From Variovorax paradoxus (GTDB lineage: Bacteria > Pseudomonadota > Gammaproteobacteria > Burkholderiales > Burkholderiaceae_C), in the NCBI RefSeq assembly GCF_030815975.1, contig NZ_JAUSXL010000002.1:1302001-1366000 (forward strand): a DNA stretch of 64,000 nucleotides, written 5' to 3'. Shown in pieces: positions 35,216 through 43,203 of this stretch; within the stretch, counting starts at the first letter, position 1, and every line of letters starts with the position of its first letter. A program made the position numbers and the translations under genes. The notes beneath the pieces were generated by a model. It worked only from the letters and a program-made list of their open reading frames with translations. It was not told the DNA's origin and ran no database searches.

Positions 35216-36010
35216 CTAGCGCGGCGCCAGCATCCATTCGTGCGCCGGGTCGTTGCGGAAGGCCCAGTGCCGCTGCGGGCCGGCCATCGTGTTGAGGTAG
35301 TACAGGTCGTAGCCGTGCGGCGCCACGCAGGGGTGGTAGCCGCGCGGCACCAGCACGGTGTCGCGGTGCTCCACGGCCATCGTCTCGTCCAGGCTGCGGT
35401 CGTCGGTGTAGACGCGCTGAAAGGCGAAGCCCTGCGCCGGATTGAGCTGGTGGTAGTAGGTTTCTTCCAGCACCGTTTCGCCATCGCCCGCGGTGTCGTG
35501 CTTGTGCGGCGGGTAGCTCGACGCGTGGCCGGCAGGCGTGATGACCTCCACCACCAGCAGGCCTTCGGCCGGCTCGGTCTGCGGCAGGATGTCGCACACG
35601 TGGCGCGTGTTGCTGCCTTGCCCGCGCACACTGCGCGCCATCTGCGCGGGCTCGATCACGCGCTCCGGGTGCAGCCCGCGGGCCGGCGCGGAACTCAGCG
35701 CCACCTCGGCCGCGCCGCGCGCCACGATGCGCACTTCGCGCCCCGGCGGCACATAGACTGCCGTAGGCGAGCGGTCCTCGAACACCGAGCCCCGGCTGCC
35801 CAGCGCGCTGTAGCGCTGCGCGTTCACCGTCACGTCGACCTGGCCAGTGAGCACCGTGATGCACAGCTCGCGTGCGCCGGTGGCCAGCGCCTCTTCCTCG
35901 CCGGCCGCCAGGCGCAACGCCTTGAAGCCGACATGCGTCCATCCCGCCGAAGCAGGCGTGACATCCGCGATCACGCGCCCTGTAGTCGCGGCCTTGACCA
36001 GCAAGCTCAT
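35216..36010 (-). CDS. iolB: 5-deoxy-glucuronate isomerase
   Basis: A 264-residue IolB. The cupin-fold family is recognised by VIEPAQMARSVRGQG, TRHVCDILPQTEPAEGLLVVEV, SSYPPHKHD, EETYYHQLNPAQGFAFQRVYTDDRSLDE and the C-terminal HPCVAPHGYDLYYLNTMAGP. Metal-ligand His and Glu are in PPHKHD and LEETYYH. IolB converts 5-deoxy-glucuronate to 5-dehydro-2-deoxy-gluconate in myo-inositol catabolism. Its ATG overlaps the stop of the fused iolC gene, whose product uses exactly this compound. Confidence 0.93.
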   Translation of the reverse strand: MSLLVKAATTGRVIADVTPASAGWTHVGFKALRLAAGEEEALATGARELCITVLTGQVDVTVNAQRYSALGSRGSVFEDRSPTAVYVPPGREVRIVARGAAEVALSSAPARGLHPERVIEPAQMARSVRGQGSNTRHVCDILPQTEPAEGLLVVEVITPAGHASSYPPHKHDTAGDGETVLEETYYHQLNPAQGFAFQRVYTDDRSLDETMAVEHRDTVLVPRGYHPCVAPHGYDLYYLNTMAGPQRHWAFRNDPAHEWMLAPR

Positions 36011-37977
36011 TGCAGTGCCTCCTCGCCCACCGGGGCGGCAACACGGCTGGCGCGCCAGCCCTCGACCAGGCGCAGGAAGTTGGCGGCCACCCGGGCCTTG
36101 AAGCCGGCGTCGTCGATCTCGCCACGCAGCCAGGCCTGGCTCGGATCGCACCACACCGAGCGGCCGACCATGAAGCCCTTGACCAGCGGCACGCGCGCCT
36201 GCGCGAAGCCCGCCACCAGTTCCTCCAGCGGCTGCGACAGCCCGAGGATCACGGCGCCGCGGCAGTATGGGTCGCGCTCGCGCACCAGCGCGTCGAGTGC
36301 CTCCCATTGATGCGCCGACAGCGTGCCGACCTTCCACCACTCGGGCCGAAGGCCCAGGTCGTAGAAGTGGCGGATGGCCTGCACCACCGCTTCGCCCGTG
36401 TCGCCGGGCGCGAGCGTGTCGCGCGGCGGGATCACTTCCAGCAGCAGTTCATGGCCGCTGGCGCGCGTGGCCTCGGCCACCTGCAGCAGCCATTCGTCCT
36501 GCTCGTGGCGCAGCGCGGCGGCATCGCCCGGGTGATAGAAGACCAGGCACTTCACCACCTGCTCGCGCGGCCAGTGCCTGAGCTGCGAGCCCAGCGAGCG
36601 CATGCCGTCGAAACGCAAGGGGCGCGAACCCGGCTGCTCGATCGGCCGGCCCAGCCACCAGCCGCGGCCGGTGGCGGCGTGCAGTGCGGATTCGCCCAGG
36701 CCGGGGCGGCCGTCGACCAGCACGCCAAGGCGGCCGCGGAAGCCGGGCTCGTCGTGCTCGATGCCGGCCACCACTTCGTTCAGCAGGTGCTTGAGGCGCG
36801 CGAGCCGCGCCGGCTCGGCGCCGGTCTCGCGCGCCATGTCTTCGAACTGCGAGCGATGGTCGTAGGCCAGCACATAGAGTTCGGGCCATTCCTTGCGCCG
36901 AACGCTCGCGCGGTGCAGGTGGGCCAACTGCGGATCATGGTCCGGGCGCGGATGGCGGTGGCCGGAGAACCAGTGCGCCAATTCGGCCGGCGTCGGCATC
37001 GCCGGCGCGCAGCCGTGGCGCGAAACGACGATCGCGCCGCAGGCGTTGGCGATGGCGGCCGATTCGCGCCAGTCCTTGCCGCGCAGCAGCCCGCTCATCA
37101 GACCGGACGCAAAGGCGTCGCCCGCTCCCAGCACGTTCAGCACCTCGATGCGCTCGCCCAGCACGGTGAGCGCGTCGTCGATGCGCGCCGGCACCGCGCC
37201 GTCGACGATGCTGCAGCCCAGCGCGCCGCGCTTGACCACGAACACCGCCTGCGTGCATTCGCGGGCGCGGCGCAGGCAGGCCATCAGGTCGCCCTCGACG
37301 CCGCCGGCAATCATCCATTCCTCCTCCGTGCCGATGATCAGCTCGAACTGGCCCAGTTGTTCCTGCAGGTGCCGGCTCACTGCCTGGCTGCCAACGTAGC
37401 GCGTCTCGCCGTCGCCCCGGCCCGTGAGGCCCCACAGCACCGGGCGGTAGTCGATGTCCAGCACCCGCACTGCGCCGTGGCGGCCGGCCAGGTCCAGCGC
37501 GCGCCGGCTGGCGGCCAACACGGTGGGCGTGCTCAGGTGGGTGCCGGTGATCAGCAAGCTGCGGCAGCCGGCGATGAAGCCTTCATCGATGGCGGCGGCG
37601 TCCAGCGCCATGTCGGCGCAGTTCTCGCGCGCGAACAGCAGCGGAAAGGTGTGCTGGTCCTTGATGCCCAGCAGCACCATGCCTGTGAGGCGCTGCGGAT
37701 CGACCTGCACCTGGCTCACATCGCAGCCCTCGCGCCGCAGCGTGTCGAGCAAAAAACGGCCGTTCTGCTCGTCGCCCACGCGTGAGACCATGGCCGAGGC
37801 CAGGCCCAGCCGCGCGGTGCCGAAGGCAATGTTGGCCGAGGAGCCGCCCAGATACTTGGAAAAGCTGGTCGCGTCCTCCAGGCTGCAGCCGATCTGGTCG
37901 GCGTAAAGATCGACCGCCAGGCGCCCGAGGCAGGCGATGTCGACCGGGCGGCCCGTGGGAAAGGAAAGGTTGCGCAT
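36007..37977 (-). CDS. iolC: 5-dehydro-2-deoxygluconokinase fused to a DUF2090 (aldolase-like) domain
   Basis: A 656-residue fusion. Residues 1 to about 320 are a PfkB-type sugar kinase (IACLGRLAVDLYADQIGC, the GGSSANIAFGTARLG turn, and VLGAGDAFASGLMSGLLRGK with the catalytic Asp). Residues about 350-650 are a DUF2090 TIM-barrel domain (YVLAYDHRSQFEDMARETGA onwards) thought to act as the aldolase of the next step. The kinase phosphorylates 5-dehydro-2-deoxy-gluconate. Fused iolC-DUF2090 is a known arrangement. It is divergent from an RpiR regulator and coupled to iolB; iolG, iolE and iolD are absent here. Confidence 0.92.
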   Translation of the reverse strand: MRNLSFPTGRPVDIACLGRLAVDLYADQIGCSLEDATSFSKYLGGSSANIAFGTARLGLASAMVSRVGDEQNGRFLLDTLRREGCDVSQVQVDPQRLTGMVLLGIKDQHTFPLLFARENCADMALDAAAIDEGFIAGCRSLLITGTHLSTPTVLAASRRALDLAGRHGAVRVLDIDYRPVLWGLTGRGDGETRYVGSQAVSRHLQEQLGQFELIIGTEEEWMIAGGVEGDLMACLRRARECTQAVFVVKRGALGCSIVDGAVPARIDDALTVLGERIEVLNVLGAGDAFASGLMSGLLRGKDWRESAAIANACGAIVVSRHGCAPAMPTPAELAHWFSGHRHPRPDHDPQLAHLHRASVRRKEWPELYVLAYDHRSQFEDMARETGAEPARLARLKHLLNEVVAGIEHDEPGFRGRLGVLVDGRPGLGESALHAATGRGWWLGRPIEQPGSRPLRFDGMRSLGSQLRHWPREQVVKCLVFYHPGDAAALRHEQDEWLLQVAEATRASGHELLLEVIPPRDTLAPGDTGEAVVQAIRHFYDLGLRPEWWKVGTLSAHQWEALDALVRERDPYCRGAVILGLSQPLEELVAGFAQARVPLVKGFMVGRSVWCDPSQAWLRGEIDDAGFKARVAANFLRLVEGWRASRVAAPVGEEALQ

Positions 37978-38078
37978 GAAGCGTTGTCTCCGTGGTGGCG
38001 CCGGCGGCGGGTTCAGAATGCCCCCGCGCGGCCGGTATGCGTGGTTCGTTTGTCCGATGCGGCCGATCTTAGCGAAAA

Positions 38079-38118
38079 TAGAAAAATATTTCTAGATAAA
38101 TGAAAAATAGAATTTCTA
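38079..38118. promoter_or_regulatory. Pair of palindromes, probable RpiR operators
   Basis: TAGAAA-AATA-TTTCTA (38079-38094) and TAGAATTTCTA (38108-38118) share the half-site TAGAA/TTCTA. They sit in the A+T-rich divergent promoter of iolC and the RpiR gene, the second overlapping the first codons of that gene. This is a natural layout for an autoregulated repressor. Binding is inferred. Confidence 0.55.
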
Positions 38119-38999
38119 CTCCGCCAGCGGTGCCACCAGCCATCGCTGCCGGCCCGTACGCCAGCGCCGAGGACTTTCTGCAGGCCGTGCGCGCCGGCTT
38201 CGAAGGCCTGAGCCGCCAGCTCAAGCTGATCGCGCGCTACGTGGAAACCAGCCGCGACCGGCTGGCGCTGGACGGCGTGCAGGAAACCGCCAGCGAGTGC
38301 GGCGTGCAGCCTTCGGCCGTGGTGCGCTTTGCCAAGCACTTCGGCTTTTCCGGCTTCTCGGAGATGCAGGCGCTGTTCCGCGCCGGCGCGGCCCAGCGGC
38401 TGGCGCCGCATCGCGACTACCAGGAGCGCATCCGCTCGCTGGTGGGTGGTGCCGGCGCCGCGCCGATCACCCCCGCGCGCATCGCGCACGAGGTGATCGG
38501 CGGCAGCATCGAGAGCCTGCAGGCGCTGCAGGCCGGCCTGCCCGACGAGCGCTTCGACGCGGCGGTGGAGCTGATGCTGGACGCCCCCGCCCTGTGGCTC
38601 GCGGCCTCGCGCCGCGCGTTCCCGGTCGGCGCCTACCTGGCCTATGCGCTGCAGCACACGGCCAAGCCCGTGCATTGGCTGCACGGCCTCGGCCACATGC
38701 AGCAGGGCGAACTGCGCGCGCTGGCGCCGGGCGACGTGCTGGTCGCCATCTCGTTCGAGCCCTACGCGCAGGAAACGCTGGACGTGGTGGAGTCGGCGCT
38801 CGCGCAGGGCGCGCGGCTGCTGGCCATCACCGACAGCCAGCTCAGCCCGCTGGCCGGACGCGCCAGCGCGGTGCTGCTGGCGCAGGACGGTGCCACCTTC
38901 GGATTTCGCTCGCTCACGAGCACGCTGTGTTTGGCGCAGTCGCTGTTCTTGGGGTTGGCTTATCGGATGGAGTTGGCTTATGAGCGCAGGGGTAGTTGA
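38100..38999 (+). CDS. MurR/RpiR family regulator of the inositol-like cluster
   Basis: A 299-residue regulator: HTH_6 domain (about residues 20-100, ETASECGVQPSAVVRFAKHFGFSGFSEMQALF) and a SIS domain (about 130-270). RpiR-type IolR proteins control inositol genes in several alpha- and betaproteobacteria and sense a phosphorylated intermediate such as the IolC product. Divergence from iolC-iolB and the paired palindromes support that role here. An operator lies over the first codons, so the true start could be slightly downstream. Confidence 0.87.
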   Translation: MKNRISTPPAVPPAIAAGPYASAEDFLQAVRAGFEGLSRQLKLIARYVETSRDRLALDGVQETASECGVQPSAVVRFAKHFGFSGFSEMQALFRAGAAQRLAPHRDYQERIRSLVGGAGAAPITPARIAHEVIGGSIESLQALQAGLPDERFDAAVELMLDAPALWLAASRRAFPVGAYLAYALQHTAKPVHWLHGLGHMQQGELRALAPGDVLVAISFEPYAQETLDVVESALAQGARLLAITDSQLSPLAGRASAVLLAQDGATFGFRSLTSTLCLAQSLFLGLAYRMELAYERRGS

Positions 39000-39037
39000 T
39001 CGAAGGCGAGCCGTTGGGCCGCGCCGCGGACAAGTAG

Positions 39038-39712
39038 CTACCGCCTCGGGTTTCGATCATCCTGCGCACGAATCCGCTGGCCGCGGTCAACGCCTACCTG
39101 GTGGATGCTGACCAACTCGCAGCGCCGCCAGAAGCTCACGCCCTCCAACGCGGTGGAGATGTCTATCTTCGCCAGCCGGTAGAGCCCCAAGGCCACGCCT
39201 TGCGCGAATGCTGAGACCAGCGGGTCCGCGTGCTCGGCGCTCCTCAAGTTGCCGCGGATCAGTTTCCCGCCAAGCTCCATGAGCTTCAGCGCGTGGCTCG
39301 ACGCGGTTGCGGTACTTTCCTTTGGCACCCGCAGACACCAGAGCCTGGAGCCGAGCGTCCACACCATGTGACGCGGAACCTCGTCGAACAGAGCGCCTTC
39401 GATCACGATCTGCCTTGCGCGGATTTCACCGAAATCGCGATGGTCCTGGCCATAGAAGAATTCGGCGAACTCGTCGGCTTTCTTCTCCACGGCGCGGTCG
39501 CTGCGTGCCATCTTCTCCGTGACCCTGAGGCCCGAGACATGCGCGACAAGAAAACCGAACTCATCACCGGATATCCGGCGACCGGACGCCATGCGGCGGT
39601 CATACCAGTCCGCCAACTGCGCCAAGGTCTTGCACTCCATGAATGCCCTGTCGAAGGGCGCATCTGGAGAGAAGCAAGAGCGCCGCTCGAGCCTGCCTTC
39701 AGTCCGTTTCAT
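39038..39712 (-). CDS. Protein of unknown function (module copy 1)
   Basis: 224 residues; I do not recognise the family. It has no signal peptide, no membrane segment and no nucleotide-binding loop. Features seen: ECKTLAQLADWYDRRMASGRR near residue 26, a charged helix-rich middle, and a basic C-terminus (DRGQRIRAQDDRNPRR). It is nearly identical along its length to the product at 43204-43878; substitutions are mostly conservative and the frame is intact in both, which argues for a coding, selected gene. It lies downstream of a small ORF and divergent from an XRE regulator at the left edge of the defence island. Confidence 0.7.
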   Translation of the reverse strand: MKRTEGRLERRSCFSPDAPFDRAFMECKTLAQLADWYDRRMASGRRISGDEFGFLVAHVSGLRVTEKMARSDRAVEKKADEFAEFFYGQDHRDFGEIRARQIVIEGALFDEVPRHMVWTLGSRLWCLRVPKESTATASSHALKLMELGGKLIRGNLRSAEHADPLVSAFAQGVALGLYRLAKIDISTALEGVSFWRRCELVSIHQVGVDRGQRIRAQDDRNPRR

Positions 39713-39723
39713 GGCAACGGACC

Positions 39724-39927
39724 TCAGCAGTTCAGCGAATTGGCGATGGCGGTAGGTTCAGTGGCCGGCGGACTCGGCACCACTGGTGTAGGCCCAGCCT
39801 GCGCTGGCGTGACGGAAAGCCCGGTCGCAGGAAGGCCGATCCCCTCCCCCACCCCATCGACTTCGCCGCTCCCTTTGCGAGCTGACAGCACAAAGGCTGC
39901 GCCCACGAGAAATATCCCGTTTTTCAT
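39724..39927 (-). CDS. Possible small protein upstream of the 224-residue gene (copy 1)
   Basis: 67 codons. The N-terminal stretch MKNGIFLVGAAFVLSARKG is shared with the 34-codon ORF in copy 2 (MNNGIFLVGAAFVPSARGG), then the two diverge because copy 1 has an insertion. It has a short hydrophobic N-terminus but no convincing cleavage site or membrane helix. It ends 11 bases before the 224-residue gene. It could be a leader peptide, a co-encoded small protein, or chance; conservation at DNA level alone cannot decide. Confidence 0.35.
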   Translation of the reverse strand: MKNGIFLVGAAFVLSARKGSGEVDGVGEGIGLPATGLSVTPAQAGPTPVVPSPPATEPTAIANSLNC

Positions 39928-39997
39928 TTCGATCCGATCCCTGATTGATTTTTTTCGCTCCGGTCTTCGCCGTTGCTTGCTGGATCGTATCTCGAAA

Positions 39998-40012
39998 AGT
40001 CGCGTTACGACT
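39998..40012. promoter_or_regulatory. Inverted repeat in the XRE/module promoter, copy 1
   Basis: AGTCG-CGTTA-CGACT is an exact inverted repeat 28 bases before the XRE start and about 70 bases upstream of the divergent small ORF. XRE regulators of paired systems commonly bind such sites to repress both directions. It starts at the point where homology to copy 2 ends, so each copy has its own operator. Confidence 0.45.
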
Positions 40013-40040
40013 ATTCCGTATCGGACTAGACGATGAGCGC

Positions 40041-40283
40041 ATGTCCGTTTCCCTCTATCACGCCGAATACGAGGCGCTGCGCAACCTGATGCGCAGCGTT
40101 CGGGTGAAGGCCGGACTAACGCAGGTGCAGATGGCCGAAGCCCTGGGCGTGGGCCAGTCCTACGTCTCCAAGCTTGAACGTGGCGAGAACTTCGTCGACG
40201 TGCTGCTGTTTGCTCGGTGGTGTTCGGCCTGCGGGGTCAAGCCAGGCAAAACCTTGGACAAATTAATAGGGACGCAGATCTAG
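40041..40283 (+). CDS. XRE family transcriptional regulator (copy 1 module)
   Basis: 80 residues from ATG 40041: a single lambda-repressor-like helix-turn-helix (LRNLMRSVRVKAGLTQVQMAEALGVGQSYVSKLERGENFVDVLLFARWCSACG). An in-frame ATG 96 bases upstream would add a hydrophobic leader and seems unlikely. It is divergent from the small ORF/224-residue gene pair and probably represses both itself and them. The 215 bases after its stop hold no recognisable gene, so it has no HipA or toxin partner on its own strand. Confidence 0.82.
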   Translation: MSVSLYHAEYEALRNLMRSVRVKAGLTQVQMAEALGVGQSYVSKLERGENFVDVLLFARWCSACGVKPGKTLDKLIGTQI

Positions 40284-40498
40284 CAGTCCACGATCCGCTC
40301 CCGAGCGCAGTCCAGCGGTTGGCTGGAAGAAGAAGTTCCGGTACTTCGTTTCCGCTGAGGCCACGGTGGGACAGTGATCCGTATGCAGAGAGCAGTCATC
40401 AGACAGGAGCTGTGAACGGCCGATTCTGAGAATGCTCCAGTCTCATTAGTCATCGGCAAGTCCGTCGGCAGTCAACCAAGCAGCGGGTAGGCACCTGA

Positions 40499-42019
40499 TC
40501 AGGACGACCTTGACTCTGTATTCTTGAGTCTGAAGGGCAGAACATTTTCCGGAAGGATTTGGTCCCACTCTTCCCTGAAGAGGTCTCGGTGAACCGTTCT
40601 TCGGTACACCTCGATGAAGTGTTCTTTGGCAAAGTGCTGGATCATCCAGCGCTGCTGGTCGCCCGAGTGCTTCAAGCTGAAGAACGCATGAATGCCTACC
40701 TCAGCAATCGTTGGGCTCACGTCTTCGAAGTCCTCGCATGAGGCCACTGTGTAGGGCATGGTGTCAAGCCATCTGAGGTCAAGGTTCGCCTCTGCCATTT
40801 TCGTTCGCACACCCTCTGCCAAAAGGTCTGCTGACGTGCCAAACAAGTACCAGTCTTCGAGCGTCACGACAAGCGGAAAAATTGGCCGGTCGTTTCGCGG
40901 CCAGTGCGTGTGGCCCGCCAGTGCGTCAGCTATGTTCTTGTAGAGCTGTATGACGGCTTTCGCCAGGTAGTCCACTTGCTGGCTAATGATCGCTGAGTCA
41001 ACCGCTGACTTGGCGCCCACGTTCATGCGCTTGGCCTTGCATTCGATAAACAAGTTCGCCCGGTCGTCGGTCAATATCCAGTCCACGCCGTCTTTTCGAT
41101 TGCGCCCCACCTTGTACTCACGCTCCTCGTAAATCGTGAACTGAGGGCTTGGAAATGTCACGCCCAGCACCTCACCCAAATAGGCTTGAAACGAAGCGCC
41201 AAACGGGTTGTTGAAGCCTTCAGCTTGAGCGATTTCGTAGAAGAGACCTTGACTTGCGCGCTTCAAGACGTAGTAGGGAATAGGGCAATGTAGGCGCTCA
41301 GGGTGCGTCGGGTCCAAGCCCACGAGTGGTTTGGCTTCGAGCGGGTTCCAGGTGTACATCCAGGTGTCGTCGTACCTGGCTGCGTCATTGACTTTTGCTC
41401 GAAGTTCCTCGAAGGGCTGGGACAGTTTGTCAAACACCGTTTTGGATCGCTCCAGCTCGATACCAAAGGGTCGGTAGTCCTGGTGAGCGGAGATCCCGCA
41501 TTCGTGCTGTAGAAGGCCCGCAGCGCCAAAGCCCACGAAAAACCATTCCTTCGTGCTGACCCCAGTTTCGCGCACAAGAAGGCGCTCCACGTCAGACTCT
41601 GAGAACACCTTGAAGTAGCGCATGAGCGCGTTGAACTGACGCGGGCGCTGCCACGGAAACTGAAGCTGGCCCGTGGGGGTCAAGCTGTTGTACGCCCGTT
41701 CTGGCGTCATGTGGGCGCCTGCCATGTCGTTGTCGACTCGGCGCAGCATATTGAGGACGCGTGCCATGCCAAGCCAGGGGCGAAGACGAAGCTCTCCTTC
41801 TGGTGTCGCGTTCAAGACGATTTCGCGCGCCAGTATGGCTATCTCCCACTTGTGAAGGACTTCCTTGAGCTTGGTGAAGCCTTGGCCGGTCCATACTTTC
41901 TCATTCGAGGAGGGAAGGTCCACCGCTTGGAAGTACCACCATATGTCCTCGATTGAGCCCTGTAGGTTGTACTGGCGCAGGAGGTTTCGAAGCGGCTTGT
42001 ATTGAGGGTAGTTGTTCAA
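40499..42019 (-). CDS. Putative PD-(D/E)xK nuclease, standalone defence-type protein
   Basis: 506 residues, unknown family. A nuclease core is visible near residues 300-330: an EEREYKVGRNRKDGVDWIL stretch followed by FIECKAKR, giving D313 and E326-x-K328 in the PD-(D/E)xK pattern used by restriction enzymes. The N-terminal 290 residues are mixed alpha/beta with no helicase, methylase or ATPase motif; the C-terminal part after 340 is also unassigned. Base composition is clearly less GC-rich than the chromosome around it. It lies alone between an XRE gene and an Mrr-type gene. Nuclease fold likely, role inferred. Confidence 0.72.
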   Translation of the reverse strand: MNNYPQYKPLRNLLRQYNLQGSIEDIWWYFQAVDLPSSNEKVWTGQGFTKLKEVLHKWEIAILAREIVLNATPEGELRLRPWLGMARVLNMLRRVDNDMAGAHMTPERAYNSLTPTGQLQFPWQRPRQFNALMRYFKVFSESDVERLLVRETGVSTKEWFFVGFGAAGLLQHECGISAHQDYRPFGIELERSKTVFDKLSQPFEELRAKVNDAARYDDTWMYTWNPLEAKPLVGLDPTHPERLHCPIPYYVLKRASQGLFYEIAQAEGFNNPFGASFQAYLGEVLGVTFPSPQFTIYEEREYKVGRNRKDGVDWILTDDRANLFIECKAKRMNVGAKSAVDSAIISQQVDYLAKAVIQLYKNIADALAGHTHWPRNDRPIFPLVVTLEDWYLFGTSADLLAEGVRTKMAEANLDLRWLDTMPYTVASCEDFEDVSPTIAEVGIHAFFSLKHSGDQQRWMIQHFAKEHFIEVYRRTVHRDLFREEWDQILPENVLPFRLKNTESRSS

Positions 42020-42281
42020 GGTCTGAGCCAGGTTGGAGGTACACCGAGTTGACTGACCGCAAGCAGTTTGAACCGGAAGTTCCCACTCGACCTAAACGAA
42101 GCCCCGAAGGCACAACGAAGCTCCTTGCCTGACCACGTTCGACCCTCATTGACTTACCCCGTTCAAGCAGAGGCCGGTCGTAGCCCAGTTTCTTGGAAAT
42201 GCTTGAACAAGCCGCCCTGTAACGCACTGTATCAAGATCGATCACTTTTGGGCAGAATCCGTCAGAAGGAGGAATTCATCG

Positions 42282-43151
42282 ATGGCCCGCCGCAAAAGAA
42301 CCAGCCCCGCAGAAGACTTGGTCGATCTGATTGCCCTGTTGCCTTGGTACGTGGGGGTCATCCTGGCTCTTGCCGGGTACCTGCTGCTCCACCGCATCGC
42401 GATAGCGCCCCTTCCCAGTGCCCTCGGCCCCGGCGAGCTGGGCAACGCGATGGTCGGAACCGTAGGGCGCGGCCTTGCAACCGCTGGGCAGTACATCGTG
42501 CCGATCCTCTGCCTCGCTGGCGCAGCCATCTCAGCTTGGCGCCGTCGCACGAGGCGTGCGTTGATGGACAACGTGACCCGTTCAGACGCTCCCGACATCC
42601 TTGACGACATGAGCTGGCGAGAGTTCGAGATGCTGGTGGGCGAGGGTTTCCGCCTGCAGGGCTACCAGGTTGCGGAGAACTTCGAGCCGGGCCCGGATGA
42701 CGGCATCGATCTCACGCTTCGCAAGAACGGAGAGAAGTACCTGGTGCAATGCAAGCAATGGCGGGCCCTCAAGGTCGGCGTGCCCGTGGTGCGCGAGCTC
42801 TATGGCGTCATGGCGGCCAAGGGCGCAGCCGGTGGATTCGTAGTCACGTCCGGTCGATTTACACCGGAAGCCGAAGCGTTCGCCAGTGGTCGCAACCTTC
42901 GCCTGCTCGATGGACCGCAGTTGCACCGATTGTTGAAGCAAGCCCGAGACAGCTCTTCGACCAAGTCCGAAGCCGACAACAGGGCGACGGAGCAGGCTAG
43001 CAACGCAGCGTCCCAAGCGGCGAAGACAGCCGCACCGAGTTGCCCCAAGTGCACGCAGCCCATGGTGCGACGCACGGCCAGAAAGGGAGCGAACGCGGGC
43101 CAAGAATTCTGGGGGTGCTCGGACTATCCGCGTTGCCGCGGCACCGCTTGA
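42282..43151 (+). CDS. Membrane-anchored Mrr-type restriction endonuclease with C-terminal zinc ribbon
   Basis: 289 residues. The N-terminus has two hydrophobic helices (about residues 19-38 and 65-85). An Mrr catalytic domain follows (about 105-220): MSWREFEMLVGEGFRLQGY, PGPDDGIDLTLRKN and YLVQCKQW give the D...Q-x-K active site. After a Ser/Ala-rich linker the C-terminus is a topoisomerase-type zinc ribbon (CPKC...CSDYPRC). It is preceded by a strong Shine-Dalgarno AAGGAGGA at 42266-42273. Mrr-type enzymes cut modified or foreign DNA; the anchor suggests action at the inner membrane. Confidence 0.85.
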   Translation: MARRKRTSPAEDLVDLIALLPWYVGVILALAGYLLLHRIAIAPLPSALGPGELGNAMVGTVGRGLATAGQYIVPILCLAGAAISAWRRRTRRALMDNVTRSDAPDILDDMSWREFEMLVGEGFRLQGYQVAENFEPGPDDGIDLTLRKNGEKYLVQCKQWRALKVGVPVVRELYGVMAAKGAAGGFVVTSGRFTPEAEAFASGRNLRLLDGPQLHRLLKQARDSSSTKSEADNRATEQASNAASQAAKTAAPSCPKCTQPMVRRTARKGANAGQEFWGCSDYPRCRGTA

Positions 43152-43203
43152 TCACTAGCGCCGGCGTTCATTTGCTGGTCGATCTGGCCGCGCCGCAGAC
43201 AAG

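Larger units (their letters stand above)
39017..40000 (-). repeat. Duplicated module, copy 1
   Basis: This segment is repeated in the same orientation at 43186-44051. The match starts at a GGCCGCGCCGC stretch, covers a 224-residue gene and a small ORF upstream of it, and ends in the divergent promoter around CTCCGGTCTTCGCCGTTGC. Copy 1 carries about 110 extra bases in the small ORF region. The arms are visibly near-identical over long runs with scattered substitutions. Confidence 0.85.

Noticed and set aside
39001..39060. A duplicate of the tRNA 3' end at the left edge of the island, as expected of integrase-type insertion
   Set aside because: I looked for GTCCCGCCGCCAGGAATCG and its complement near 39 kb and found no match, so tRNA-directed integration is not supported by a visible second attachment site.
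40284..40498. A toxin partner (such as HipA) after the first XRE gene
   Set aside because: The 215 bases have no open frame with family features and the next gene is on the other strand.
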